64,000 nt of DNA from NCBI RefSeq assembly GCF_000397205.1, contig NC_021237.1, positions 3,287,001-3,351,000 of the forward strand, read 5' to 3'. Every line of letters starts with the position of its first letter. The stretch's first letter is position 1. Shown here in pieces: positions 16,196-24,545 of this stretch. This DNA comes from Pseudomonas protegens CHA0 (GTDB taxonomy: Bacteria > Pseudomonadota > Gammaproteobacteria > Pseudomonadales > Pseudomonadaceae). Under the pieces are notes generated by a model. That model did not search any database, was not told where the DNA came from, and saw nothing but the letters and a program-made list of their open reading frames with translations. Made by a program: the position numbers and the translations under genes.

Positions 16196-17488
16196 ATGAC
16201 TGTTTCCGTGGCGGCACCCGGCGTCTGGACCGATAGCAAGCGTCACCTGTGGTGGCTGGGCACCTTGCCCATGATCACCCCTCTGCTGTCGGGGATCTTC
16301 GCCCTCACCACCGGGGTGCAAGTGTTCTGGTGGAGCGGGGTCTTGGTGATCTTCGGCCTGATCCCCCTGATTGACGGCCTGATGGGGGAAGATGCCAGCA
16401 ACCCGCCTGAATCCGCCGTTCCCGATCTGGAAAAACAACCCTACTACCGCTTTATCGTCTACAGCTGTGCCGTGCTATCGGTACTGTCTTTGGTGGTGAC
16501 CGCCTGGATGGCCATCAGCGGGGTGGACTGGATCATCGCCGGCGGCCTGCTGCAACTGAGTGAACAACTGCACCTGCAAGGCAGCCTGGCGAGCTTCGCC
16601 GCCTTCCTCACCGAGCGTGCGCAACTGCACGGCAGTATCGGCTGGTTCACCTACCTGGGCATGGCGATGTCCACTGGCGCGGCCACCGGCATTGCCATCA
16701 ACATCGCTCATGAGCTGGGGCACAAGAACCGCGGGATGGCCAAGTTCCTGGCCAAGCTGGCCCTGGCTTCGACCTTCTACGGGCACTTCTTCGTCGAGCA
16801 CAACCGCGGCCACCATGTGCGGGTGGCCACCCCGGAGGACCCGGCCAGTTCGCGCCTGGGCGAATCCTTCTGGAGTTTCCTGCCGCGTACCGTGTGGTTC
16901 AGCCTGAGTTCGGCCTGGCATCTGGAAAGCCAGCGCCTGGAAAAACTCGGCCTGCCGACCCTGCACTGGAAGAACGGCGTGCTCAGCGCCTGGCTGTACA
17001 GCGTGGTGCTGTGGGGCGTGCTGATCGCCTGGCTGGGGGCGGCGGTGATTCCCTTCCTGGTGATCCAGGGGATCTACGGCTTCTCTCTGCTGGAGGTGGT
17101 CAACTACGTCGAGCACTACGGTCTGCTGCGCCAGAAACAGCCCAACGGCCGCTATGAACGCTGCTCGCCGCGCCACTCCTGGAACAGCAACCGGATCGTC
17201 ACCAACATCTTCCTGTTCCAGTTGCAGCGCCACTCCGACCACCACGCCAACCCGACCCGTGCGTATCAGGCCTTGCGTCACTTCGACGAGTCGCCACAGC
17301 TGCCCTATGGCTACGCCACCATGATCGTCTGGGCCTATGTGCCGGCCCTCTGGCGGCGCCTGATGGACCACCGGGTGCTGGCGCACTACTCGGGTGATGT
17401 ACGCCTGGCCAACATGCACCCGGCCAAGCGTGACGAGCTGCTCAAGCGCTACGGCTTCAGCAACACCGATTCAGACACCGCTCTTTAG
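16196..17488 (+). CDS. alkB: Alkane 1-monooxygenase AlkB
   Basis: A 430-residue integral-membrane non-haem diiron hydroxylase. All histidine boxes of AlkB are present: HELGHK (172-177), EHNRGHH (201-207), NYVEHYGL (303-310, the AlkB signature) and LQRHSDHH (343-350). About six hydrophobic segments lie between them. A strong site (GCGGAGG) precedes the ATG at 16196. It hydroxylates the end of medium to long n-alkanes, with electrons from rubredoxin and rubredoxin reductase; these genes are not in the window and must be elsewhere. It is followed by two praA/praB-like genes and a FadL-type porin on the same strand, which fits an alkane-use operon or gene set. Confidence 0.95.
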   Translation: MTVSVAAPGVWTDSKRHLWWLGTLPMITPLLSGIFALTTGVQVFWWSGVLVIFGLIPLIDGLMGEDASNPPESAVPDLEKQPYYRFIVYSCAVLSVLSLVVTAWMAISGVDWIIAGGLLQLSEQLHLQGSLASFAAFLTERAQLHGSIGWFTYLGMAMSTGAATGIAINIAHELGHKNRGMAKFLAKLALASTFYGHFFVEHNRGHHVRVATPEDPASSRLGESFWSFLPRTVWFSLSSAWHLESQRLEKLGLPTLHWKNGVLSAWLYSVVLWGVLIAWLGAAVIPFLVIQGIYGFSLLEVVNYVEHYGLLRQKQPNGRYERCSPRHSWNSNRIVTNIFLFQLQRHSDHHANPTRAYQALRHFDESPQLPYGYATMIVWAYVPALWRRLMDHRVLAHYSGDVRLANMHPAKRDELLKRYGFSNTDSDTAL

Positions 17489-17495
17489 TTGTACC

Positions 17496-17562
17496 GCTCA
17501 CCCCTTCAAGTGCTGGTGAACCGGTCGTGTTCGCCTGTGATGTGCCCGCTTGAAGGGTGAGC
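17496..17562 (+). other. Long-armed inverted repeat between alkB and praA-like gene
   Basis: GCTCACCCCTTCAAG (17496-17510) is matched by CTTGAAGGGTGAGC (17549-17562): a stem of about 14 pairs with one bulged C and a loop of about 38 bases. There is no T-run. It could be an mRNA processing or stability element that separates alkB from the highly expressed small genes behind it, or a small RNA end. Confidence 0.5.
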
Positions 17563-17629
17563 AACGCAGTAGGCAGTCCTTAAGCAAGTTGACCGACAAC
17601 AACAATAAGCAACTGTAAGGAAGTCACGG

Positions 17630-18121
17630 ATGTCTATTTCACCGCTATTCACTGCCCAGTTGTTCGTGGTCCTGGTGGGGATCTCCCTGATGGGGGCCGC
17701 CGAAGCCGCGCGCATTGAACCGGCCAATACCGAGTTCACCGCCAAGGGCCCCATCAGCTTTGCCAAGAGCATCATCAATGCCGACTGCACCATCCAGGTC
17801 AGCGGCAAGGTCAGCCCCGACGGCAGCTTCGCCAGCGTCGAGAAAGTCGACTTCAGCGGCGGCCTCAAGTGCGGCCAGGTGGAAGCCACGCACCTGCCCT
17901 GGAAGCTGATCGCCAAGGACGAAACCAGCGGCGCCATGTCGGGTATCCAGGTCACCGTGCACGCGCCCCTGGTGGGCGGCGACTGCGGGCCGTCCACCGC
18001 CGAAGGCAGTTGGAACAACAGCACCGGAAAACTCGAAGCGGCCCAGGTCAGCCTCGACGGTGGCTGCACCATCAAGACCGTATCGATCCAGATGCCACCC
18101 ACGTTCCGGGTTGCACCCTGA
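17630..18121 (+). CDS. PraA/PraB-family secreted protein, copy 1
   Basis: A 163-residue exported protein with a signal peptide (LFVVLVGISLMGAAEA). It shares its layout with the next gene: TxxGPISFAKS, a Cys-containing NADCTIQVSGKV segment, LPWKLIAKD, GGDCGPSTAEGSWNN and a final DGGCTIKTVSIQMPP. This fits the alkane oxidation protein activator family (PraA/PraB) of Pseudomonas, small secreted proteins linked to hexadecane use and, for PraB, to biofilm structure. Four cysteines may form disulfides. A good AAGGAAG site precedes the ATG. It lies behind alkB and ahead of a paralogue, supporting a role at the cell surface in hydrocarbon contact. The molecular action is not known. Confidence 0.65.
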   Translation: MSISPLFTAQLFVVLVGISLMGAAEAARIEPANTEFTAKGPISFAKSIINADCTIQVSGKVSPDGSFASVEKVDFSGGLKCGQVEATHLPWKLIAKDETSGAMSGIQVTVHAPLVGGDCGPSTAEGSWNNSTGKLEAAQVSLDGGCTIKTVSIQMPPTFRVAP

Positions 18122-18253
18122 CGCGCACGTCACACCTTTATCGAATTGAAGATTTGGCTGGAAAGGGAAGCTCGGTCGCTGTTCTCCGTGTCGTCTCGCT
18201 CAAGGCCATTACCCCGGCGAAATGAATCGCCATACATGTGAGGAAAAACAACA

Positions 18254-18760
18254 ATGAAAGGCATCAAAACTCTCGTGTCCGCCACCGCCATCGTTGCCTG
18301 CTTGGGAGCTGCTTCCATGGCCAGCGCTGCATCCATCGCCATTGATGGTGCGAACCCGGATGGTCCGTTCACTACCCCTGGCGGCACCATCACCGTGCGC
18401 TCGCCGTCCTCGTTCAACCAGCCCGTGACCTGCAACATCAACTTCAGCGGCAACATCGCCGGCGGCGTGGCCAGCATCACCGGCGCCACCGTCAGCGGCA
18501 GCAACGCGCTGTGCAACCTGCCGAAGATCACTGGCTTGCCATGGACTCTGAGTGCCTCCAGCACCACCGCAGGTACCGTGACCAACGTGGGTTACACCAT
18601 TTCCTTCTTCCCTGCCACCAACTGCGGTCCGACCACCATCAACGTGGCCTGGAGCAACGTGACTCACTCGCTGAGCCTGAGCACGCCTCAGACCCTGAGC
18701 GGTGGCTGCTCCGTGGATGTGCTGAACGCCAAGCCGTCGCCACAGGTCAGCGTGATTTAA
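18254..18760 (+). CDS. praB: PraB-type alkane oxidation activator, copy 2
   Basis: A 168-residue secreted protein. The signal peptide is clear (MKGIKTLVSATAIVACL ... ASA-ASIAIDG). The mature part is rich in Thr, Ser, Asn and Gly and predicted to be beta-rich, with PVTCNINFSGNIAGG, LPWTLSASST, TNCGPTTINVAW and GGCSVDVLNAKP. It matches the PraA/PraB family and is more typical of PraB than the upstream paralogue. GAGG lies about 10 bases before the ATG. Sequence similarity between the two neighbours indicates an old tandem duplication. A hairpin follows the gene, before the porin gene. PraB is known as a secreted, biofilm-associated protein in P. aeruginosa; the link to alkanes comes from the family and the context here. 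Confidence 0.7.
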   Translation: MKGIKTLVSATAIVACLGAASMASAASIAIDGANPDGPFTTPGGTITVRSPSSFNQPVTCNINFSGNIAGGVASITGATVSGSNALCNLPKITGLPWTLSASSTTAGTVTNVGYTISFFPATNCGPTTINVAWSNVTHSLSLSTPQTLSGGCSVDVLNAKPSPQVSVI

Positions 18761-18799
18761 GCGTTATCTGGAACCAAGGGCTGATCACCCGCTGAAGGA

Positions 18800-18821
18800 C
18801 ACCGCCTCGCAAGAGGCGGTG
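18800..18821 (+). other. GCAA-loop hairpin between praB and the FadL-type gene
   Basis: CACCGCCTC-GCAA-GAGGCGGTG is a perfect 9-bp stem closed by a GNRA tetraloop. No T-run follows, so it is more likely a transcript-stabilising or partial attenuation element than a full terminator. Confidence 0.6.
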
Positions 18822-18882
18822 ATCTGCAGATCAGGAGGGCCCTGTAGTGTCGGTTGCTATCGATAATAATAAGGAGTGGGGC

Positions 18883-20331
18883 ATGAATAATAAGAAACAA
18901 CAGTTGCAGATCGCGGTGGCACTCGCCCTGTTGGGGGGCTTTGGTGCGATCGGCACTGTTCAGGCAGGCGGCTTCACCACGCCTACCTACGGCGCTCCCG
19001 GATGGGGCCGGGCCTTCGGTGGTGGTTCGTTGTTCAAGAACGACCCCAGTGCGGCTTACAACAACCCGGCGGCCATGGCGTTTATCGATCAGAACGTGGC
19101 ACAGATGACGGTCGACTACGCCCGCATCAAGATGAAATACAAAGGCGATGCCTACGATTATCAAGGGAATCCGGCCACCACCTTGCCGGTGGATGCGTCC
19201 GGCGTCCCCACCGGTGGCCCGGTGCCCCTGGAGGGCAATGGTGGCCAGGGCGGCTTCACCGCCTGGTTGCCGACCGGCTTCATGGTAATGCCGATCAACG
19301 ATCAGTTTGCCTTCGGCCTGAGCCAGGTCGTGCCCATGGGCATGCGCAGCACCTGGGATAACGACAATTCCAAGATCCGCGACTTTTCGGTTGATACCAA
19401 GATCGAGACCGTGGGCCTGACCGGCTCGCTATCGTTCAAGGTCAACGACGACTTCTCCCTGGGTGCCGGGGTCATCGTCCAGCACAGCAAGGGCTTCGTC
19501 AGCCAGAACCTCAACCTGACCGGTGCCGCGGCGGTATCTCCCGGCCTGGGCGGGATCCCGCTGCCATCCGGCGTCGGGGCGAACCTGATGCGGGTCAAGG
19601 TGGACAATACCTCGGTAGGCTGGTTCACCGGCGTGGTCTGGAAACCCACCGACCGCGACACCCTGGGCCTGAACTACCACGCCAAGATCAAGAACAAGAT
19701 GGACGGCAAGTACAACGTGCGTGCCGACGCGGTAGGCCGCCAGTACATGACCCAACCGGCCGGGCCCAATGGTGAAAGCCTGGTGGAACTGGCCTATCCC
19801 GGCCTGAAGCTGAACCCGGATGGTGCCAACGCCAGTGCCCAGCTGGACATTCCAGCCTCCGCCGGGCTGGACTGGGTGCACGTGTTCGATGACCGCTTCA
19901 CCCTGGGTGCCAGCATGCTGTGGACCCAATGGTCGTCGTTCAAGGACCTGACCCTGAAGTCCGATGGCAATACCCTGGTCTCCATCCCGTACAAGTACAA
20001 AGACACCATGATGTATTCCCTGGGTGGCGACTACCGCTTCACCGACCAGCTGACCCTGCGGGCCGGTGTGGCGTACGACCAGACACCAACCCGTAACAGC
20101 ACACGTGACCCGCGGATTCCCGACAACGATCGCTGGTTCACTTCCCTGGGCTTCGGCTATGACATCAGGGCGATCCCCGGCCTGACCATCGACGGCGCCT
20201 ATTCCCGGCAATTCGTCAAGGAAGCCAAGATCAAGACCCAGAACGTGGACCGTCTCGGTGCCTCGCGCCTGGATGGCAAGGTCGACGCCAAGGGCGAGGT
20301 GGTGAGTCTCTCCGCGACCTATCACTTCTGA
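18883..20331 (+). CDS. FadL/TodX-family outer-membrane porin for hydrophobic compounds
   Basis: A 482-residue outer-membrane beta-barrel. The ATG at 18883 follows AAGGAGTGGGGC; the signal peptide ends at VQA-GGF. The mature start GGFTTPTYGAPGWGRAFGGG and the NPAAMAF motif mark the FadL family, and the last residues ATYHF end in phenylalanine as in barrel proteins. FadL-type channels let fatty acids, alkanes or aromatic hydrocarbons pass sideways into the membrane. The position behind alkB and the praA/praB genes and ahead of a beta-oxidation operon makes an alkane or fatty-acid uptake role likely, comparable to AlkL or FadL. It is followed by several short hairpins. Confidence 0.85.
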   Translation: MNNKKQQLQIAVALALLGGFGAIGTVQAGGFTTPTYGAPGWGRAFGGGSLFKNDPSAAYNNPAAMAFIDQNVAQMTVDYARIKMKYKGDAYDYQGNPATTLPVDASGVPTGGPVPLEGNGGQGGFTAWLPTGFMVMPINDQFAFGLSQVVPMGMRSTWDNDNSKIRDFSVDTKIETVGLTGSLSFKVNDDFSLGAGVIVQHSKGFVSQNLNLTGAAAVSPGLGGIPLPSGVGANLMRVKVDNTSVGWFTGVVWKPTDRDTLGLNYHAKIKNKMDGKYNVRADAVGRQYMTQPAGPNGESLVELAYPGLKLNPDGANASAQLDIPASAGLDWVHVFDDRFTLGASMLWTQWSSFKDLTLKSDGNTLVSIPYKYKDTMMYSLGGDYRFTDQLTLRAGVAYDQTPTRNSTRDPRIPDNDRWFTSLGFGYDIRAIPGLTIDGAYSRQFVKEAKIKTQNVDRLGASRLDGKVDAKGEVVSLSATYHF

Positions 20332-20424
20332 GGGTAAAGGCTTTACCCACGCCTCGAGATAACGGCAGTACAAAGGGATTGTGCTACTGCCGTCGGCGGG
20401 ACGGGTCACCTCAGGACCCGTCTT
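20332..20424 (+). terminator. Three successive hairpins after the FadL-type gene
   Basis: GGGTAAA-ggc-TTTACCC (20332-20348), ACGGCAGTA ... TACTGCCGT (20362-20393) and ACGGGT ... ACCCGT (20401-20421) follow the stop codon one after another. None has a good T-run, but together they probably mark the 3' end of the alkB-fadL transcripts. Confidence 0.45.
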
Positions 20425-20488
20425 GACCTGCCATTTCCCCAAGCCCTGGCTGACATCGTTCGGCCGTTGTGCGTTGCTGAAATCACTC

Positions 20489-20503
20489 AAAACAATATTT
20501 AAA
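20489..20503 (+). promoter_or_regulatory. PsrA-box-like site upstream of the beta-oxidation operon
   Basis: AAAACAATATTTAAA aligns with the BVMO-operon site at 13 of 15 positions without gaps. It lies in an AT-rich stretch (20485-20515) about 110 bases ahead of the acyl-CoA dehydrogenase start, where the promoter is expected. TTGCTG about 16 bases before TATTTA could be the -35 and -10. Confidence 0.45.
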
Positions 20504-20609
20504 AATAAAATTTGAAACGCGGCAGTTTCCTTTGTAGGGTGATCTTCGAGGGGCCGGCACAACGCCCAGGCTCCAAGTGGTCGTCTGCATAGAACAAGAG
20601 AGGTATTCC

Positions 20610-23159
20610 ATGATTGTCTGGTTATTGGTGGGACTCGCCGCTGCGTTCGCACTGGCCTATCGGCAGGCCCCGGCATCCTGGTGGCTGGGCTCGGCCCTGG
20701 TCTGGCTGGGGGCAGGGCACTGGTTGGGCCTGGTGGGCTCGCTGGGCATCAGCCTCGCGGCGCTGCTGGTGGTGCTGCCGGCTGCGCTGTTGAGCGTCAA
20801 GCCGCTGCGTCGGGCCTTGCTCACCCGTCGTGCCCTGGTCATGTTCCGCAAGATCATGCCGGCCATGTCCGACACCGAGCGCGCGGCCATCGAATCCGGC
20901 ACGGTCTGGTGGGATGCCGAGCTGTTCAGCGGCAAGCCCGACTGGTCGCGCCTGATAGGCGCTGCGCCGGCCAGCCTGAGCGCCGAAGAGCAGGCGTTCA
21001 TGGACAACGAAGTGGAAACCCTGTGCGACATGGCCAACGACTGGGAAACCACCCAGGTCTGGCAGGACCTCTCGCCCAAGGCCTGGCAATACACCAAGGA
21101 CGCGGGTTTCCTGGGGATGATCATTCCCAAGCAGTACGGCGGCAAAGGCTTCTCCCATTACGCTCACTCCCAAGTGGTGATGAAGCTCTCCACCCGCTGC
21201 TCGGCGGCGGCAATCTCGGTGATGGTGCCCAACTCCCTGGGCCCGGCCGAACTGCTGCTGCACTACGGTACCGAGGCCCAGCGCCAGCATTACCTGCCGC
21301 GCCTGGCCCGGGGCGAAGACATTCCCTGCTTCGCCCTGACCAGCCCCTATGCCGGCTCCGACGCCGGGGCCATTCCCGATACCGGCGTGGTCTGCAAGGG
21401 CCAGTTCGAGGGCCAGGAAGTGCTGGGCTTCCGGGTTACCTGGGACAAGCGCTACATCACCCTGGGCCCGATCGCCACGGTGCTGGGCCTGGCCTTTCGC
21501 GCCGAGGACCCGGACGGCCTGCTGGGCACCAAGGGCAGCCTGGGGATCACCTGCGCGCTGATTCCCACTACTCATCCCGGGGTCAATACCGGGCGTCGCC
21601 ACTGGCCGCTGAACGCGGTGTTCCAGAATGGCCCGACCACCGGCAAGGATGTGTTCATCCCCCTGGAATGGGTGATCGGCGGTGGCGACCAGGTGGGCAA
21701 CGGCTGGCGCATGCTGATGGAATGCCTGGCCGCCGGGCGCGCCATTTCCCTGCCCTCGGCCAACGTCGGCCTGGGCAAGGTGGCGGTGCGCGGCACCACG
21801 GCCTACGCGGCGATGCGCAAGCAGTTCGGCCTGCCCATCGGCAAGTTCGAAGGGGTGCAGGCGCCCCTGGCCCGCATGGCCGGGCACCTGTATGCCTGCG
21901 ACGCGGTGCGCAAGGTCTCGGTGGCGTCCCTGGATGCCGGCGAGAAGCCCTCGGTGATCTCGGCCATCGCCAAGTACCACGTCACCGAGCGCGCCCGGGC
22001 CATGGTCAATGACGGCATGGACATCGTTGCCGGCAAGGGCATCTGCATGGGGCCCAACAACTTCCTGGCCCGGGCCTACCAGCAAAGCCCGATCGCCATC
22101 ACCGTGGAAGGCGCGAACATCATGACCCGCTGCCTGATCATCTACGGTCAGGGGCTGATCCGTTGCCATCCCTATGTCTTTCGCGAGATGGAAGCGGCCC
22201 GGGATACCGGGCGCAAGGGCCTGGAAGCGTTCGACAGCGCGATGTTCGGCCATATCAGCTTCGTCTTCGCCAACACCGTGCGCGCTGCCGTGCACGCGGT
22301 CACTGGCGGGCGCCTGATCAAGGCCCCGGGCAACACCGACAAGGCCCTGGCCGGCTACTACCGGCAGATCCAGCGTCTGTCGGTGGTGCTGGCCCTGGCC
22401 TCGGACATTTCCATGGGCGTGCTGGGCGGTGCCCTCAAGCGCAAGGAAAGCATCACCGGGCGCCTGGGGGACATTCTGTCCCAGCTGTACATCCTGTCCT
22501 GCGTGTTGAAGCGCTTCGAGGACGATGGCCGGCCGCAGGCCGACCTGCCGCTGGTGCACTGGGCCGCCCAGGACTGCCTGCTGCGGGCCCATGAAGCTCT
22601 GGCCGAAGTGCTGGACAACTATCCGTCCAAGGCTGCCGCGCGGATCATCCGTGGCTTGAGCTTTCCCCTGGGCATTCCCCAGCGCAAGCCGTCGGACCGC
22701 CTGCTGGCGCAAGTCGCCGAACTGGTGCAGACCCCGGGCCCGACCCGCGACCGCCTGCTGGCCGACTCCTACATCCCGCAGCCGGATATCGACAAGCTGG
22801 CCTATGGCGAACTGGCGTTCCGCCTGCAGCCACAGGTGGACCTGATCGAGGCGCGGCTCAAGCCGGCGATCAAGCAGGGCAGCCTGGCGCCGTTGCCGAT
22901 CTCCCGCGAGGCCTTCGTGATCTGGCGGGTCAAGGCCCTGGAGCTGCAACTGATCAGCCCGGACGAGGACGAGCTGCTGGGGCGCTATGTGGAATACGGC
23001 GACCACGCGATCCAGGTCGACGATTTCCCCCAGGACTTCGGTCTGCTCGAAGCCCTGCAACAGCGTCAGGCGCACTTCGAGCAAAGCGCCAAGCCGGCCT
23101 CGCGCAAACGCGCGGCCAGCAGCGAAGACGCAGTGGCCGCCAGCGATTCGGCCTATTGA
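20610..23159 (+). CDS. Long-form acyl-CoA dehydrogenase (FadE type)
   Basis: An 849-residue FAD enzyme of the FadE family, similar in length to E. coli FadE (814). The ATG at 20610 is preceded by AAGAGAGG. The N-terminus has two hydrophobic segments (MIVWLLVGLAAAFALAY, then another to about residue 65), as in FadE. The dehydrogenase core carries CFALTSPYAGSDAGAIPD, the FAD- and substrate-binding region, and ITVEGANIMTRCLIIYGQG near the C-terminal domain; an extended C-terminal part follows. It carries out the first step of beta-oxidation on long acyl-CoAs. It opens a tight five-gene operon. The symbol is left open because Pseudomonas has several FadE paralogues. Confidence 0.9.
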   Translation: MIVWLLVGLAAAFALAYRQAPASWWLGSALVWLGAGHWLGLVGSLGISLAALLVVLPAALLSVKPLRRALLTRRALVMFRKIMPAMSDTERAAIESGTVWWDAELFSGKPDWSRLIGAAPASLSAEEQAFMDNEVETLCDMANDWETTQVWQDLSPKAWQYTKDAGFLGMIIPKQYGGKGFSHYAHSQVVMKLSTRCSAAAISVMVPNSLGPAELLLHYGTEAQRQHYLPRLARGEDIPCFALTSPYAGSDAGAIPDTGVVCKGQFEGQEVLGFRVTWDKRYITLGPIATVLGLAFRAEDPDGLLGTKGSLGITCALIPTTHPGVNTGRRHWPLNAVFQNGPTTGKDVFIPLEWVIGGGDQVGNGWRMLMECLAAGRAISLPSANVGLGKVAVRGTTAYAAMRKQFGLPIGKFEGVQAPLARMAGHLYACDAVRKVSVASLDAGEKPSVISAIAKYHVTERARAMVNDGMDIVAGKGICMGPNNFLARAYQQSPIAITVEGANIMTRCLIIYGQGLIRCHPYVFREMEAARDTGRKGLEAFDSAMFGHISFVFANTVRAAVHAVTGGRLIKAPGNTDKALAGYYRQIQRLSVVLALASDISMGVLGGALKRKESITGRLGDILSQLYILSCVLKRFEDDGRPQADLPLVHWAAQDCLLRAHEALAEVLDNYPSKAAARIIRGLSFPLGIPQRKPSDRLLAQVAELVQTPGPTRDRLLADSYIPQPDIDKLAYGELAFRLQPQVDLIEARLKPAIKQGSLAPLPISREAFVIWRVKALELQLISPDEDELLGRYVEYGDHAIQVDDFPQDFGLLEALQQRQAHFEQSAKPASRKRAASSEDAVAASDSAY

Positions 23160-23189
23160 CCCTCTACAGGATTGGATCGGGATCTCTTT

Positions 23190-24542
23190 ATGTCTGACGG
23201 TTATCTTTCGTTCGTCAATTCCGGCTGGGGCCGCTGGCTGGCCCAGCGCACCGGCCTGCCGCAACCGGTGCCGCTGCAACGGCACCGCGAGGGGCAGGGC
23301 GGCAACCTGCTCAACCCGGTGGTCCTCGCCGCAGCGTCCGAGGGGCGCCTGCTGGGCGAGCTGCAACGGATCTTCGCCGCTACCGACACCGTGGCGGCCC
23401 AGGCCGCAAGCATCACCGCGCCTTCCACGGTGAAGGTCCAGGGCCTGGTGTTCGATGCCAGTGGGGTGGCCGACATCGCCCAGCTGGACGAGCTGTACCG
23501 CTTCTTCCACGCCAATGTGCGGCGCCTGACTGCCCACGGCCGGGTGCTGGTGCTGGGTACGCCGCCGGAGCACTGCAAGGAACTGGCCCAGGCGGTGGCG
23601 CAACGGGCCCTGGAAGGCTTCGTGCGTTCCCTGGGCAAGGAGCTGCGTCGGGCCATCACGGTGCAGTTGCTGTACGTCGAGCCCGGCGCCGAAGCCGAGC
23701 TGGACAGCAGCCTGCGGTTCTTCCTGTCGCGCCGCTCGGCCTATGTATCGGGGCAGGTGGTGCGCATCGGCGAACCGGTGGAAGTGCCCCGGCACATCGA
23801 TTGGCAACAGCCCCTGGGCGGGCGCCGGGCACTGGTCACCGGGGCCTGCCGCGGCATCGGCCTGGCCATTGCCAAGGTCCTGGCCCGGGAGGGCGCCCAG
23901 GTGGTGTGCCTGGACATTCCCCAGAGCGAGGCCGAGCTGCAGCAGGCGGCTGCCGGGATCAAGGGCAGCGCCCTGGCCCTGGACATCACCGCGGCCAACG
24001 CCGGGCAACGCCTGCTGGAGTTCGTCGGCGAGCACGGCGCCTTCGATATCGTGGTGCACAACGCCGGCATCACCCAGGACAAGACCCTGGCGAAGATGAC
24101 CGAGGCAGCGTGGCGCAAGGTCATGGCGGTCAACCTGGAAGCGCCGCTGCTGCTCAGCCAGGCGCTGCTGGAAGGCCAGGGCCTGAATCCCGGCGGGCGC
24201 ATCGTCTGCGTCTCGTCGATTTCCGGGATCGCCGGCAACCTCGGGCAGAGCAACTACGCCACCTCCAAGGCCGGGGTCATCGGCCTGGTGCAGAACCTCG
24301 CCCCTTTGGCGGCGCGCCAGCAGATCACCGTCAATGGCGTGGCCCCGGGTTTTATCGAAACCCAGATGACCGCGAAGATCCCGCTGATGATCCGCGAGGC
24401 CGGGCGGCGCATGAACTCCATGAACCAGGGCGGTCAGGCCGAGGACGTGGCGCAAACCATCGCCTGGCTGGCCCATCCGGCCTCCGGCGGGATCAATGGA
24501 CAGGTGGTCCGCGTCTGCGGGCAAAGCCTGCTGGGGGCCTGA
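23190..24542 (+). CDS. 3-oxoacyl-ACP/CoA reductase, long FabG type (FabG4-like)
   Basis: A 450-residue two-part SDR. The ATG at 23190 (MSDGYLSFVNSGWGRW) is used. Residues 1-210 form a degenerate flavodoxin-like domain; the second half is an active SDR with TGACRGIGLAIAKVL, HNAGITQDKT and YATSKAG. This is the high-molecular-weight FabG type, as in mycobacterial FabG4, which works on 3-ketoacyl-CoA. In this operon it probably acts as 3-hydroxyacyl-CoA dehydrogenase in beta-oxidation, or in the reverse direction. The stop is followed by GCC and the ATG of the hydratase gene, indicating coupling. Confidence 0.85.
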   Translation: MSDGYLSFVNSGWGRWLAQRTGLPQPVPLQRHREGQGGNLLNPVVLAAASEGRLLGELQRIFAATDTVAAQAASITAPSTVKVQGLVFDASGVADIAQLDELYRFFHANVRRLTAHGRVLVLGTPPEHCKELAQAVAQRALEGFVRSLGKELRRAITVQLLYVEPGAEAELDSSLRFFLSRRSAYVSGQVVRIGEPVEVPRHIDWQQPLGGRRALVTGACRGIGLAIAKVLAREGAQVVCLDIPQSEAELQQAAAGIKGSALALDITAANAGQRLLEFVGEHGAFDIVVHNAGITQDKTLAKMTEAAWRKVMAVNLEAPLLLSQALLEGQGLNPGGRIVCVSSISGIAGNLGQSNYATSKAGVIGLVQNLAPLAARQQITVNGVAPGFIETQMTAKIPLMIREAGRRMNSMNQGGQAEDVAQTIAWLAHPASGGINGQVVRVCGQSLLGA

Positions 24543-24545
24543 GCC

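Noticed and set aside
16196..17488. Reading the AlkB gene as a fatty-acid desaturase or xylene monooxygenase
   Set aside because: The NYVEHYGL box and the HELGHK and LQRHSDHH spacing are specific to AlkB, and the neighbours are hydrocarbon genes.
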